Shown here piece by piece: positions 21,476-31,957 of a stretch of DNA of 45,463 nt. Positions within the stretch are counted from its first letter, which is position 1, and every line of letters begins with the position of its first letter. This DNA is from Chara braunii (taxonomy: Eukaryota > Streptophyta > Charophyceae > Charales > Characeae), in NCBI GenBank assembly GCA_003427395.1, contig BFEA01000181.1, positions 1,547,508-1,592,970 on the forward strand, in the 5' to 3' direction. The notes under the pieces were generated by a model. It was not told where the DNA came from. It made no database searches and saw nothing but the letters and a program-made list of their open reading frames with translations. A program made the position numbers and the translations under genes.

Positions 21476-21753
21476 CACTCGTAGTTCACAACCAAGGGTC
21501 AAGTGAGGGTCCCATATACATGACAGGTTTCTCTGCCGTGAGTCTCCCTTACCGGCAACTATGAACCTTGGGTAGGGTGACATTGTTGTATACGTGACAG
21601 TATAACCCCTACCCTCTGACGCAGACCAAACCACTCGCAGTCCATAACCAATGGTCAAGTGAGGGTCCCGTATACATGACAAGTTTCCCTGCCTCGAGTC
21701 CCTCGCTGACATTTATGAGCCTAGGGCAGAGTGGTCGTTGTATACATGTCAGG
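21476..21753. repeat. Two ~156-bp tandem copies
   Basis: 21476-21631 and 21632-21753 share CACTCG(T/C)AGT, TGGTCAAGTGAGGGTCCC, (A/G)TATACATGACA and a TTGTATACRTG end. They lie near the centre of the large inverted repeat. The short minus-strand frames are products of the duplication. Confidence 0.9.
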
Positions 21754-22784
21754 AAGGCAAATCTCTCAGCCAAAAATCTTTCAGCTATCCTTCCCACTCA
21801 AGGATAAGCATTCTATATAATCTTTAAAAATATCTTCCACTTGGAGATGGGTCCCAATAAGACCATCAACCATTTAGGTCGCCCTCGGGCATAACCTCTC
21901 TCTCAATATAATTTTCTGGATTCTCTCAAATCTTCCATAAATCCTCCACTGATAATTACACCTTCCTCCGTGTGTCTGAAAATGGATCCCACTCACCACA
22001 CCGCACAGCAGGGAAAAACAGCAAACCCAACAGTCGGTTTTTTGCCTCTTATCTAAATGTCATTGTGATAATGTAGAATGACTGGTTGAGGGATAAAGTA
22101 AAAACATGTTTTTCTTCCTCTTATAAGTGCTCGATTGATGGGGTAACCTTCTCGTAAGGAGGATTGCCTAACATCATTTGACATTGGTTGATTGATTTCT
22201 CTGTAAAAGATTGTGATAGTGAGGTGATTCAATGGCAAGGGGCTCAACATCGCCATTGACGGGGTTCTGTCTCTAGCTTAGGTGTTCACAGTTAAGCACC
22301 AATCAGCACAGATTCACAGTCGATGGGGTGATCTGTTCGACCCATTGAATATCACAAAGCATCGCAATGGAATTGGAGCTTGCTGCATTTTTCGTGATGG
22401 TAGGGGTGTTCCCTCTTCAGCCACCGAATTATCGCAATGGTTCACCGGCGAGGGTCTAACGTCAATGACGTCCAGAACGGTGTCAACACTAAAAACCATT
22501 GTGAAGAAGCAATGAGTTTCAATAATGCCTCTTGAGCAAGAGATGATTCCCTTAAGTTGGATTTCACAGGTTCCGAGGCTAGCTGGGTTGATGGAGCGTC
22601 AGAGCCACTGTGGCAGACAACGTCAAACCCTCACGTGGTTAATCGTTGTCGGTGCGTCGCCCTAGTTTTTGCAAGTGACATAAAAAAAGTTGGGTTTAAC
22701 GTCTGAGTACACCACACAAGTCGCGGTTGTGTCTGGATGACTAAATGGTTTACTAGAGTAAAGAGTGCATACGCGCGCAGACTC
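21754..22784. other. No gene recognised
   Basis: Spacer between the inverted arms; only short frames without motifs on either strand. Confidence 0.45.
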
Positions 22785-22875
22785 GAGGCCGGCGTGGTTA
22801 ACCGACTAGATTTGTTTTTTCATTTAAACTGAGGTCGGCGTGGTTACCGACTAGATTTGTTTTTTTATTTAAACT
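22785..22875. repeat. Two 46-bp tandem copies
   Basis: Two near-identical units starting GAGG(C/T)CGGCGTGGTTA and ending TCATTTAAACT/TTATTTAAACT. They differ by one indel and two substitutions, so the duplication is fairly recent. Confidence 0.95.
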
Positions 22876-23986
22876 GAGATTCAAAGGTCTCGTCTTTTGG
22901 TTGGCATACATGATTGCGGTGTGTGCGCTCGTCCGGAGGATAGCATCGATGACAGAGCAGCTTTAAACGTTGGTCAGAGTATGCGAGGGAATAGACGCGC
23001 AATAGGGGTGAGGGCTTAACGACCGTGAGGTTTGGCTGATAGGCCGAAGTGCGGTATTGAAAGTGTATCAGTAGACCCGCACATGTAGTGGTAACTGTTT
23101 ATATGGTTCGTCGCTAGTACTAGAACCAGCCTTGGGCCTAACGCTATTGGTTACAGTGTCAGAGTTTCATCTAGGAGATTCAGAGATCGAGACCAGCCGG
23201 CGACAACGAAGAAATATTGGAGCGTCATGAAGAAATCAAAAGGTTGAGGGTCTGGCGAGATTATCCCCATGGTTTTGCGGTCTGTAGGATAGGACGACGG
23301 GACTAAGGCCGTTTTTAGTAATCTCCTTTTTTTTTCTTCCTCTCGTCGTGTGGTCTTGCCTTTAATTCCTTTTGAATATTATTTTAATGTTATTAGTTCT
23401 ATTATCCTTTCCAAGTTGGGCACGACAACAGGCCAATGAGGGCCAACGTACATGCAAGACAACGGGTGATTTAAGCAACTAGTAAATAGAAGAAACTTGG
23501 TTAACGGGTCTCGTTGCGGCTGTACTATTCACCCACCCACCATCTGCTATGGGAGGTTTGAGTGGGAACAATCCTATTGAGGCCGAAGGATGGTGAGTCA
23601 TCCCTAGACACGACGAAACAGGCGCACTGGGCCGAGGCCACAGAATGTGGTGGCGACCATTCACAAAGAGTTCTCCCCCACTTCGGTCTTCAAACTTCTC
23701 ACTCGAATATCGCTACCACTGAGATTTGCACTGGGCCCAGTCTACCTAGGCCTACGCTTAAACTTTACACCAAGTCGCGTCCGTGAATCCGCGATCGCCC
23801 GCTAGTGTACGAGTTAGTCGTTGGGAGCCCGAGGGGATGGAGACTGTATCTAAGCAAAGCAGCCACGGGGCGGTGTGACAGAGGGCCTACGCCCAAAACT
23901 AAAGTTGTGCCATTCAGCTCAACTCAGCCAGCAGATCCGATTTCGGATCTGGCCCTGTGCAATCCCTATTGTGAGACTGTTGATTC
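22876..23986. other. No gene recognised upstream of the U6-like copy
   Basis: Mixed composition with short frames only. The 120 bases before 23987 lack a TATA box at the usual -30 position and lack the plant upstream sequence element (RTCCCACATCG) that drives U6 genes. Confidence 0.5.
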
Positions 23987-24085
23987 GTCCTTCAGGACAT
24001 TCGTTAAAATTGGAACGATACAAGGAAGATTAGCACGCCCCCTGCGCGAGGACGACACACGTACATTAAGAGTGGTTTTCTTTTT
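23987..24085 (+). pseudogene. U6: U6 snRNA-like sequence, probably a pseudogene
   Basis: GTCCTTCAGGAC gives the 5' stem-loop, followed by TAAAATTGGAACGATACA, GAAGATTAGCA and CCCCCTGCGCGAGGACGACA, matching plant U6 in order and spacing over about 80 bases, then a T-rich end. U6 is the catalytic snRNA of the spliceosome. The conserved ACAGAGA box, which pairs with the 5' splice site, is changed here to ACAAGGA, and the internal stem-loop has several substitutions (ATGG to ACGC, AAGGATGAC to GAGGACGAC). The AGC triad is intact. With no plant U6 promoter elements and an altered ACAGAGA box, a retroposed or decayed copy is most likely; a divergent minor-class snRNA is the alternative. Confidence 0.85.
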
Positions 24086-25844
24086 GTTTTGATTTTGTTG
24101 TTTGTTTTGCCTTTCTTGATTTTTCGTATGTGTGTTTCGCAGGCTGGTGCGTTATCGAGTCGCAGTGCGTTATCGGGTCGCAGTGTGATCTCGAGTCGCA
24201 ACGCCCGATCTGGCTGACTCTGACGTCGAGGAAGGCTGAACCTGAATGGGGAATTGCGTTGGGTGCATGCGGGTGCTGGAAATGGCGGAATGTAGGGAGA
24301 GAAGAGTGTGGCGAAAAGGTGAAGCCATAATTCCTTCATCTCTCATCAGTTTTTAGCGGGAGAGGAGTTAGGATTGGGGTTTTGAGGTTTTGACCTCGGG
24401 CGAGTGCGATGGTCACGTCAACTCTGGCAGTGGGTTAGTAAATGGGGAGTAAGGAAAGAAAAGCAGTGCGCGGAGCTATGGAGAAGCGAAAGGAGAACGG
24501 ACATATCCTACTCGTTTTTGGTCCAGTTTATAAAGGAGAGGAAATGTCGAAGGAGGTTTTTGAATGTTGTAAATTGGTTGCGCCGATATTGCCGTTGACT
24601 GCGCATGAAGGTGGAAAACGACATGGAAAAGGGACGAGCACGATGAAGTAGAAAGGAAATAAAAGTGTGGGTTATCACAGGATGGAAGGAAGAGGAGAAT
24701 TTGAGCAAATAGTAGCAGGGGTAAGGATTGTAGTTAAACGTACCTTGTGTGCGTAGAAGAGGCTAACCGCGAAATAGCAGGATTTGGCGATGTTTTCTTT
24801 CACGTTGTAGTGGGATATTCAGTTTCACCCCCAACGACTTCGAAAGAGTAGCAGCGAGGCCGTAAGTGCGACTGGTTGTCGCTGATACATGGCGGTCGTA
24901 GAGCTTTGCAGTCATTGGTGGTGGATCTTCCGTGCACTAGCGGAAGAATCATCCTTATTAGGCATGTTTGATAAAAGTGGGAGGAGGGTTGGCCACAATA
25001 GGTGTAGTGTGGCTGCAGACCCCGTCATTCTGACGGAAGGCGTATGTTTTTTTTGTCAAGATACGAGCAAGCGGGTCTCTGCATGTATCTTTCCATGATC
25101 TAGGGGAAGGTCCACTTTCATATGGTATAACTGAAGAGTTGTCTAATATGGCTGTATAGCGCGCCTTGCCGTCGTGATGGGATAGATGTGAGCGTCGCGA
25201 CCCCTATTCATTTGACCTGCAATAAATGGAGATCGATCATTCTGTTGGTAATATGGCGTGAGATACGAAGGAAAGTGAAAGTGAAAGAGATCACTTCCTT
25301 TGTGTGTTGATCTTCAGTTCGGATGCGGATTGAGAAGACTTGTGCTTGACTCTGACAATAATTGGTGTGCTCTTTCTCTGCATAAAGTTTTAGGGATTGG
25401 TATTGATGGTAGCAACTTCTGTTGCGTGGCAGTGAGATCGAGGCTTGAACCTGTTACCTGTTCGTTGTCTGTTGCACAACGCTTACAACAATCCTTCTTG
25501 TATTTTCCCTGCATACTCACGGAGCAAGCAATTAGGGAGAGAGGTAAGTCTTAGTGAGCACATCCTTTTAAACTATGTAACCGCATTTCAATCATAAGTT
25601 GCAGCAAGGAGAGGAGTTGCAAAGTTGTGTTTGTTGTACGGGGTAACTAAGAGCAATTGTGCGACTGTAGGCTTACATGTTTGGTTGGCGTGCTCTTCAT
25701 CTTGCCAACAGAGCTAGTCACAGATGAGCCACGAGGTTGCAAACCTTCCCATAGCCAACGCACTTGGGGCCACGAGCTCGACAAAGTGACTGAGGTTTTT
25801 GGAGTGGGATATTGCTACGAATTAAGAAGGAGTCAACAACAAGC
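24086..25844. other. Probable inner part of right arm; no supported gene
   Basis: Repetitive GTTATCGAGTCGCAGTGC-like direct repeats occur at about 24152-24200. Several frames of 60-110 codons lack known motifs. Parts (24360-24560) loosely resemble the reverse complement of 19.1-19.5 kb, but I could not confirm this by eye. Confidence 0.35.
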
Positions 25845-26483
25845 AGTTTGACTTTGATTGACCAAGTTGCTGCGCATTCTGGCCGCCGTTGTGAGACGCT
25901 CAGATGCGTTAAGGAATCAAGACTCTCTCACGCGACTCTGAGTGCACCATCTTTATACCTGAGTGACTCAATGTTTCTCGTTCTACCCTTCTTGCTCTAA
26001 GTCAAGTCCATTGATTATGAGAGGAAGGCGACAAACGGGATTACAACCCATAATCGGTGTCAATGCCTTTGTGGGAGGTTGCCCAACCAATTGCGGGAGC
26101 TCTGCCGGAACCTAAGCGAGGTTCAAGAGACAGAGAACAGAATGGTAATCTTCATCCCCTTCTATAAGCCCGGATGAAACCCTTACCTGTACATTTTTTT
26201 ATGGTCTGACTGAGTATACTGCATGCATCCCATATTCAGTTTATATTTGACCTTCTGGACTTAATGCATGCGCACACTCATGTTCAATTTTGATGGTTGT
26301 CTGATTTCTGATTAGAAATGGGTGCTGAATTAGAAAAAGGGGAGAGGAAGATGATTTTGCTTGTGATTGTCTTGGTCAACCAAATGTATGGCTTCATTTT
26401 TAAGTTGAATGACTCAGTGCTATGTTTATTTTTGATGGTCTGGTTGCTCTGACTTGCGAGGGCTGTTGCGAATGTTTTTTCAA

Positions 26484-27600
26484 TGACCAAGCTTTGTTTC
26501 CAAGTTGAATGGCTTGGTCACGATGATTTATTTCGAGATTTTCTATGTGGTACTAGGCTTTATTTCTAAGTTGAACTATTCAGTCTGCTTCTGTTTCGTT
26601 ATCGTTTATGAAAAAATGGAGTTCGACTTTTGTTTCTAAATTGAATGGTTCGAATTTTATTTTTTTTATTCCGAGCGAGATCATGTGAAGGACCAGACTC
26701 GATTAGATTATGTTTCTATGATGGCAAAGAAACATGCTTATTCAGATGATTTATCCCTTGTACCGAGCTTACATAGGGCATAAAACTAGACCATTCAACT
26801 TGGAAACAAAGTCTAGCTTAACCATCGAATATACACAAACACATAACATTACTACTTTTATTTTCTTTGGGCATGTGACTAATCCATTCAACTTAGAAAC
26901 AAGTTACATAAACCTTTTTGCTCTTAATCTTTTAAGGTAGCACAAGATTGAACCATTTAACTTAGAAACAAAGTTCAACCTGCACCATTTTACCACCAAT
27001 TAATATTCTTAATTAGTACTCTCTTTATTATAATAAGTTATAGCCAGCCCATTCAACTTAGTAACAAAATATGACTAGCTTGTTCGTATAGTATAGCAAT
27101 AATATAGATATAACTATTACTTAGTATCAACATGTGCGCGGCTCCAGACTAAACCATTCAATAGTTTTGTTTCTAAATTGAACGGTTCGAACTTTTTTTT
27201 TTTTTTATTCTAAGGAAGATCAGATGAAGGACCAGACTCTGTTTCTAAGTTCAATGGTTTAGTCTCGAATCACGCACATGTTGATACTAAGGAATAGTCA
27301 TATCTATATTATTGTTATACTGTACGAGTTAGTTATACTTTGTTTCTAAGTTGAATGGTCTGGCTATAGTTTATCATAATGAAGAGAGTACTAATTAAGA
27401 ATATTAATTGGTGGTAAGATGAGGCAAGATGGACTTTGTTTCTAAGTTGAATGGCCTAGGCGCGTACCCAAAGTAAATAAAAGTAATAATGACATGTGTT
27501 TATGTATATTCTATGACCAAGTTAAACTTTGTTTCTAAGTTCAATGGTCTAGTTTTACGTCCTATGTAAGTTGGGTATAGAGGACAAATCATCTGAATAA
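26484..27600. repeat. Hairpin array, right copy, in both orientations
   Basis: The same loop family as at 16.4-17.3 kb, here CATTCAACTTAGAAACAAAG-like, or its reverse complement. Units with good stems: TGACCAAGC (26484-26492) with GCTTGGTCA (26512-26520), perfect 9 bp; AAACTAGAC (26783-26791) with GTCTAGCTT (26811-26819), one mismatch; TTGAAC (26948-26953) with GTTCAA (26973-26978), perfect. Others (for example near 26615, 26565, 27345, 27440) are weaker. Orientation flips near 26740 and again near 27165. Confidence 0.85.
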
Positions 27601-27640
27601 GCATGTTCCTATGTGATCATAGAAACATAATCTAATCAAT
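26700..27640. repeat. Fold-back: two ~450-bp inverted copies of a hairpin-array segment
   Basis: 26700-27160 reads on the plus strand like the left array (16405-16880). 27245-27640 is its reverse complement, down to details such as the TGCTTATTCAGATGATTT start and its mirror AAATCATCTGAATAAGCA. Between them, about 27160-27245 is a direct copy of 26610-26700 (the AATGGTTCGAA-poly-T-GGACCAGACTC segment). The layout is A, B, A', inverted B, as would follow from template switching or inversion-duplication. Confidence 0.85.
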
Positions 27641-28049
27641 CAAAATAAGACGAAGCTTGCAGATAAATTTTATATTCAATTAATTTTTGCATACATAAAC
27701 CAATATAGCTATTACGCACTCTTTTACGGATGACTACTTCTACGCAAACCTACTGATTGTCTTTGCATTCCCACAGCGTTTACCACTATCGCTGACAAGG
27801 TTAAACCTTGGGACTGGGTGAGCGTACTTACCATTGTGGTATGAACTTGCATGTGGCTGATTGAGAGTTTTATTTAATCTAAGTTTCAACTTGATAGGTA
27901 CTTGCTTTAGCGCTCGCCATGTGCTAGAGTTGTAAGAGTTACTTCAATTCTTGCATTTTCGGAGTTAAATTAATTTTACTCAGTTCGATTCTCGCATTTT
28001 CTGGGGTATTTATTTCACTTGGGCTTGTATAAAGTTTGAAAATTTCATT

Positions 28050-28580
28050 TCTCTACAGGAAACCCCGACGAAAGTGTAAAAAAAACAAGGAGTTAGTCAA
28101 AATTTAATTTTTCAAAGTTCAACTTTTAGCTCCGTTTTATATATGGCTTAGTAAAAAATCTGAAAAGTTTTTATAGGGGAAGTGCGGCCCAAAGTTTTGC
28201 TAAATCAGGAAGTTAAACAAAATTTGACTTTGGGAAGTCAGAACTATTTTCATATTTGTATTTTTTTTAATAAATTTCGAATGACACTTCTCTAGAGGAA
28301 GTATTACCAAAATTTTTGCAAATTTGAGCTGGTTAAATTTTATCTTGACAGAAACTCAAGTTTTATTTCGAGTTTTTTATCTTACTTAATATAACTCTAG
28401 GAAGTCAACTTGTCTAAAGAAGATGCCGCCCAAATTTTTAGTAATTCAGAGAGTTAGACAAAATTTGGCTTTTCAAGTGTTGAGGATCATTTTGATTTTG
28501 ATATTTGGATGAGTATAATTATGAAAAGGTACTTTTCCTACAGAAAGCGCTGCTGAAATTTTCTTAGTTTAGAAAAGTTA
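28050..28580 (-). repeat. ~120-bp units with a GGCAGCGC-type box (right copy)
   Basis: Four units in reverse orientation to those at 15860-16190. Each has a GGAGTTAG(T/A)CAAAATTT start and a GAAGTGCGGCCCAAA-, GAAGATGCCGCCCAAA- or GAAAGCGCTGCTGAAA-type box. The two copies flank the large inverted repeat at its outer ends. Confidence 0.75.
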
Positions 28581-28604
28581 AATTCTATTCTGATAGGAAT
28601 AGTG

Positions 28605-29516
28605 TTTTCGTTAAAAGTGAAATTGTTTTCATGTTCACTTTTTCTTTCAAGTGTAAAATGACACACACAAGAGAGGAGGAAAAGAAAAAAAAAAACGATG
28701 AAACAAGGCGAAATAGTGAAAGTTTCGCATTGAAACGTTCGAGAAATACATCACTATACAATAACATTTTGAAATTGTGAAAAATAATATCAATCATAGA
28801 AAAGCATCAACAAAGTGTTGAACGACACATACCAACCATTGAAACTATTCTCAACCATCAACAAAGTGTGGAATGACACATACAACCATTGAAACTATTA
28901 TCAACGATCAACAAAGCGTTGAATGATATCATAAGCTTCATATCTGGAATGTTCACTCATGCTCGACCATCGACATAATGTCGAATGCGATTCTATGCCT
29001 CATATGCGGGATGTTGTCTTGCAAGAATTTTAATGGAGGAAAGTGACATTTCGCTACGTTAAAAATGAAATTGTTTTCATGCTCATTTTTTTTTTCAAGT
29101 GTAAAATGCCACACACAAGAGAGGAGGAAAAAAAGAAAAAAAAAATGATGAAACAAGGCAAAATGGTGAAAGTTTAGCATTGAAAAGTTCAAGAAATACA
29201 TCATTATACAACAACATTTTGAAATTGTGAAAAACAATACCAATCATTCAAATTATGATTAAGTATCAACAAAGTGTTGAATGACACATACCAACCATTG
29301 AAACTATTCTCAACCATCAACAAAGTGTGGAGTGACACATACAACCATTGAAACTATTATCAACGATCAACAAAGTGTTGAATGATATCATAAGTCACAT
29401 ATCTGGAATGTTCACTCATGCTCGACCATCGACATAATGTCGAATGTGATTCTATGCCTCATATGCGGGATGTTGTCTTGCGAGAATTTGAATTGAGGAA
29501 AGTGACCTTTCGCTAG
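28605..29516. repeat. Two ~455-bp tandem copies with internal ~50-bp repeats
   Basis: 28605-29056 and 29053-29516 match closely, from TGAAATTGTTTTCATG to GCGGGATGTTGTCTTGC. Inside each are two to three ~50-bp subunits (ATCAACAAAGTGTTGAATGA, then ACCATTGAAACTATT). The end of each copy encodes on the minus strand the same C-terminal peptide NIPHMRHRIAFDIMSMVEHE, so the duplication included the 3' end of the Ulp1-like gene. Confidence 0.93.
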
Positions 29517-29900
29517 CAAAGATGCAAAACCTAACATAAAAATACCACAACTACAACCATCATGTCGGACGGGTACCCCGTCAAGCGATGTGTCAAAAAA
29601 TGTCGTAAGTTGAAACTCCATTCTAAAGAACGAGGCTAATAGTTCAAGCGGTGCGAGGCGGTCAGCGCAACGGAGAGAGTCCACAAGGCAGAATTCTTGT
29701 TTGGTGTCTATTCCCACAACTTTAAACATCCTTAGGGCAGCTGGCTTCACAAACGGGATCGTCATGTATTCGGTTTGTCTTTTAACTTTTTTGGGCAACA
29801 ACGACAGCGTTGACAAGGTTTGCAAACCACAGCGTATAATATTATTGTCACTCTTCCTTTGCGAGTGCATGCGAGGCGTTTTCCAGTCTTTTACACAGGC
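29412..29900 (-). pseudogene. Ulp1-type (C48) cysteine peptidase C-terminal fragment
   Basis: The minus-strand frame reads TIPFVKPAALRMFKVVGIDT, then CLVDSL, then GVPVRHDGCSCGIFMLGFA and ends NIPHMRHRITFDI. This matches the Ulp1/SENP layout: a beta strand with His-Trp, Asp of the triad about 18 residues on (VDSL), then Q-x-(N/D)-G-x-(D/S)-C-G with the nucleophile Cys, and a final R-x-x-I helix. The His-Trp is replaced by Arg-Met and the oxyanion Gln by Arg, so the enzyme would be inactive although Cys108 and Asp64 remain. Ulp1 peptidases remove SUMO; in plants Ulp1-like genes are often carried by Mutator-like and CACTA transposons, so this is probably element-derived. A CAT-GTAG acceptor-like site at 29901-29902 could begin the exon. 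Confidence 0.7.
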
Positions 29901-30021
29901 CTACATGTTCATCAACGTAAAGACCACAATCATGACCGATAGTGACAAGTAATATGGGTGACGTTCAAATTCATACTATTAGAAATTCGCTTAAACAACA
30001 TGAATGTGAATAATCATTAAT

Positions 30022-30126
30022 AGCAAGAAAGTTTTACCAATCTTCTACTTCATGATACCGATTCGGACAGCAAGAAAGTTTTACGAAACTTTTACCAATC
30101 TTCTACTTTATTGTACCGATTCGGAC
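30022..30126. repeat. ~50-bp tandem duplication
   Basis: AGCAAGAAAGTTTTAC...CCAATCTTCTACTT and GTACCGATTCGGAC-type ends occur at 30022-30068 and 30069-30126. The second copy carries an 11-base internal insertion. Confidence 0.95.
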
Positions 30127-30142
30127 ACATCACAAATGCACG

Positions 30143-30664
30143 CTATGTAAATGCAAAAAAACAAAGAACAGTTGGACGCCGTGTGGCAAAGAAAAAAAAA
30201 AGGATGAGCTCATATGTTGGACACAATATTACACACATGTTCCCTGGGCGAGGAAAGTGCTTACCTCGACGACTAACTGTCGGTTTCCCTTCAACACGAT
30301 ATTTTTTCGCACTTCCCAACTGCCTTGATGTGACAGGGGATTCTTTGATGGTTATTACGCCTTCGACATGTGGGCTTAACTGTTGTACATTAGTTTGAAG
30401 TATATTATCTTCAACTTCTTCCACATGTGTATGTTGCTCGGACGTAATCAGTACAATATCTTCTTCTTCCTCTTCGATGTCGAGTACTTGGATTGCTTCT
30501 TTCCCCACGAGTCTCTGAAGAGTGTCATTTCTTTCAGCAGACGCAATGATAAGACCCTCCTCCTGCCTTCTCTGATAATATCGAACTTCGAAATTCGGTA
30601 CAAATCTCGAAGTCGCCTCCGAGTGTGCCTTCATGCTCGACTTGCAGTTCCAACTCCCCCACAA
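30143..30664 (-). pseudogene. Acidic-linker protein fragment upstream of the Ulp1-like fragment
   Basis: The 173-codon frame has an Arg/Gln/Glu segment (YYQRRQEEGLIIASAERN), an acidic run (LDIEEEEEDIVLITSEQ) and a basic end (KYRVEGKPTVSRRGKHFPR). The downstream part turns hydrophobic, as expected when a frame runs into an intron. CGAG-GTAAGC at about 30265-30259 is a good 5' splice donor at that point. Joining it to 29900 does not keep the Ulp1 frame, so either the acceptor lies elsewhere or an indel intervened. I do not recognise the family. Confidence 0.4.
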
Positions 30665-30869
30665 ACATGATTTTTTTCATTGATATCGCCATTACACATA
30701 CAGCAGACGCATCCTTAGACCCTTCTCGTGCCTTCTCCGATGATATCGGACTTCGAAATTTGGTAGGAATCTCCAAGTCGCCTCTGAGTATCTCTTCATC
30801 CAGTGGAGTGTTAGGCTCGACCTGCGGTTCCACCTCCCCCACGAACATGGTTTCCCCCATTAATGTCAT
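30538..30869 (-). repeat. Duplicated ~150-bp coding segment
   Basis: 30538-30672 and 30706-30856 are diverged copies. On the minus strand both encode a peptide of the form (M/I)MFVGE(V/L)E-QVE followed by GDLEIPTKFRSPISSEKA or GDFEICTEFRSSILSEKA. This is an internal repeat in a decayed protein of unknown family. Confidence 0.85.
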
Positions 30870-30878
30870 GAGTCGCGC

Positions 30879-31944
30879 CTAACTTTCCAACCCGCATGAC
30901 ATAATATCTATTGATTCCCATATGTGGTCATACGGGCTGCCAACAATAGCCTTCTCGCCAATCGGGAAGAAACTTGCGCCACTGGTATCATGCCATACAC
31001 TATCTATCATAGTGGCATCTGTAAGTGTTGTGGTGGCACTTAGTCCACCTTCACATCCACCAACTTGCCCTTCTGCAGTCAGGGATAGTTTCAAATGTTG
31101 CAAACCGCCTGCATCAATATGTCTTCCTACAGGATCGCCGCTTCCTTCGTGTTGATGATGCGATTGCCCTTCTCTAGTATCTATTGTTGGCTGACTAGAC
31201 CTAGGCTCTTGTGATGTCCCTCCACCTTCACCACTCCCTTTCTTATCATATCCTCCCTCATCGTCACTTGGGCGTTCAAATCCCTCTTCACTTGCTTTAC
31301 CGCTGGGGCCTTATTCTTTTCCCCCTCCGCTCTCATAGCCCTCTTCGATATGCCAGTTTTATCCATACGCTGGGCTTCTTTCTCTATCATAAAAGTCGTT
31401 CAAGTACTCAAGTCTTCGCAATGCTTTGAGTTCTTGAAAAATCTCTTTCTTCCTTGTGTCCACTCTTGATGGAGAAATATGAAGATCGAGTCGAGCAAGT
31501 CGTTTCTTGATCTCATCCTCTGCATGCAAATAAAACTTTGACTGTGACATATACATCTGTGAGAACAAAATTGTCACTGCCCGTTTTGTTTTATTGCCAT
31601 CACCCATCGTCTTTTCGTCAGTGCCGGTTGAAAATGTTATGGATGCCACACGATGTCGTGATCCCACTTATCATCATCCATCATCGTATGGTCATCTCGA
31701 CAAACGATAGGCCCCGTCAATTTGGCGATGTCCGCAGGGATCCTATCCCCAATCTCATACTCATCGACTCTTGAGGTTCTTGTGCAATCTGAGAACGAAG
31801 GAGCTGTTGCAGAAAAGTTGGGCTTTTTGCAAATGCTGACAAATTCGTTAATAACCCGGGGGAGGCCTCAGCACCGAACAAAGTTCTGAATGTCATCTTC
31901 GGATCGGACATCAATCCTGCAGATGATGACACTCCTGTTGCCAA
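30879..31944 (-). pseudogene. C-terminal or downstream fragments of unrecognised protein
   Basis: Several short minus-strand frames in different phases: 31717-31944 (KMTFRTLFGAEASPGLL), 31359-31667 with a basic, probably helical stretch (EDEIKKRLARLDLHISPSR), 31181-31390 Lys-rich, and 30879-31103. They lie immediately after the methyltransferase-like pseudogene and may be its low-complexity C-terminal tail, or a separate small gene. No motif was recognised. Confidence 0.35.
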
Positions 31945-31957
31945 AGCGATCGTGCTG

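Larger units (their letters stand above)
25845..28600 (-). repeat. Right arm of the large inverted repeat
   Basis: Reverse-complement counterpart of 15845-17830, with the same order of landmarks: the GCGGGAGCT segment near 26095, the 23-base perfect anchor at 26207-26230, hairpin array, then the 120-bp units at 28050-28580. It is longer than the left arm because it holds an inserted, inverted duplicate of the hairpin array (26700-27640). Confidence 0.8.

Noticed and set aside
26640-27190. tRNA B-box-like GGTTCGAA
   Set aside because: GGTTCGAAT/C occurs twice but without an A-box, acceptor pairing or cloverleaf; it is an arm of a hairpin unit.
29901-30264. Intron joining the acidic-linker frame to the Ulp1-like fragment
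   Set aside because: Donor and acceptor dinucleotides are present, but joining them shifts the Ulp1 frame into an early stop and the acceptor lacks a pyrimidine tract.
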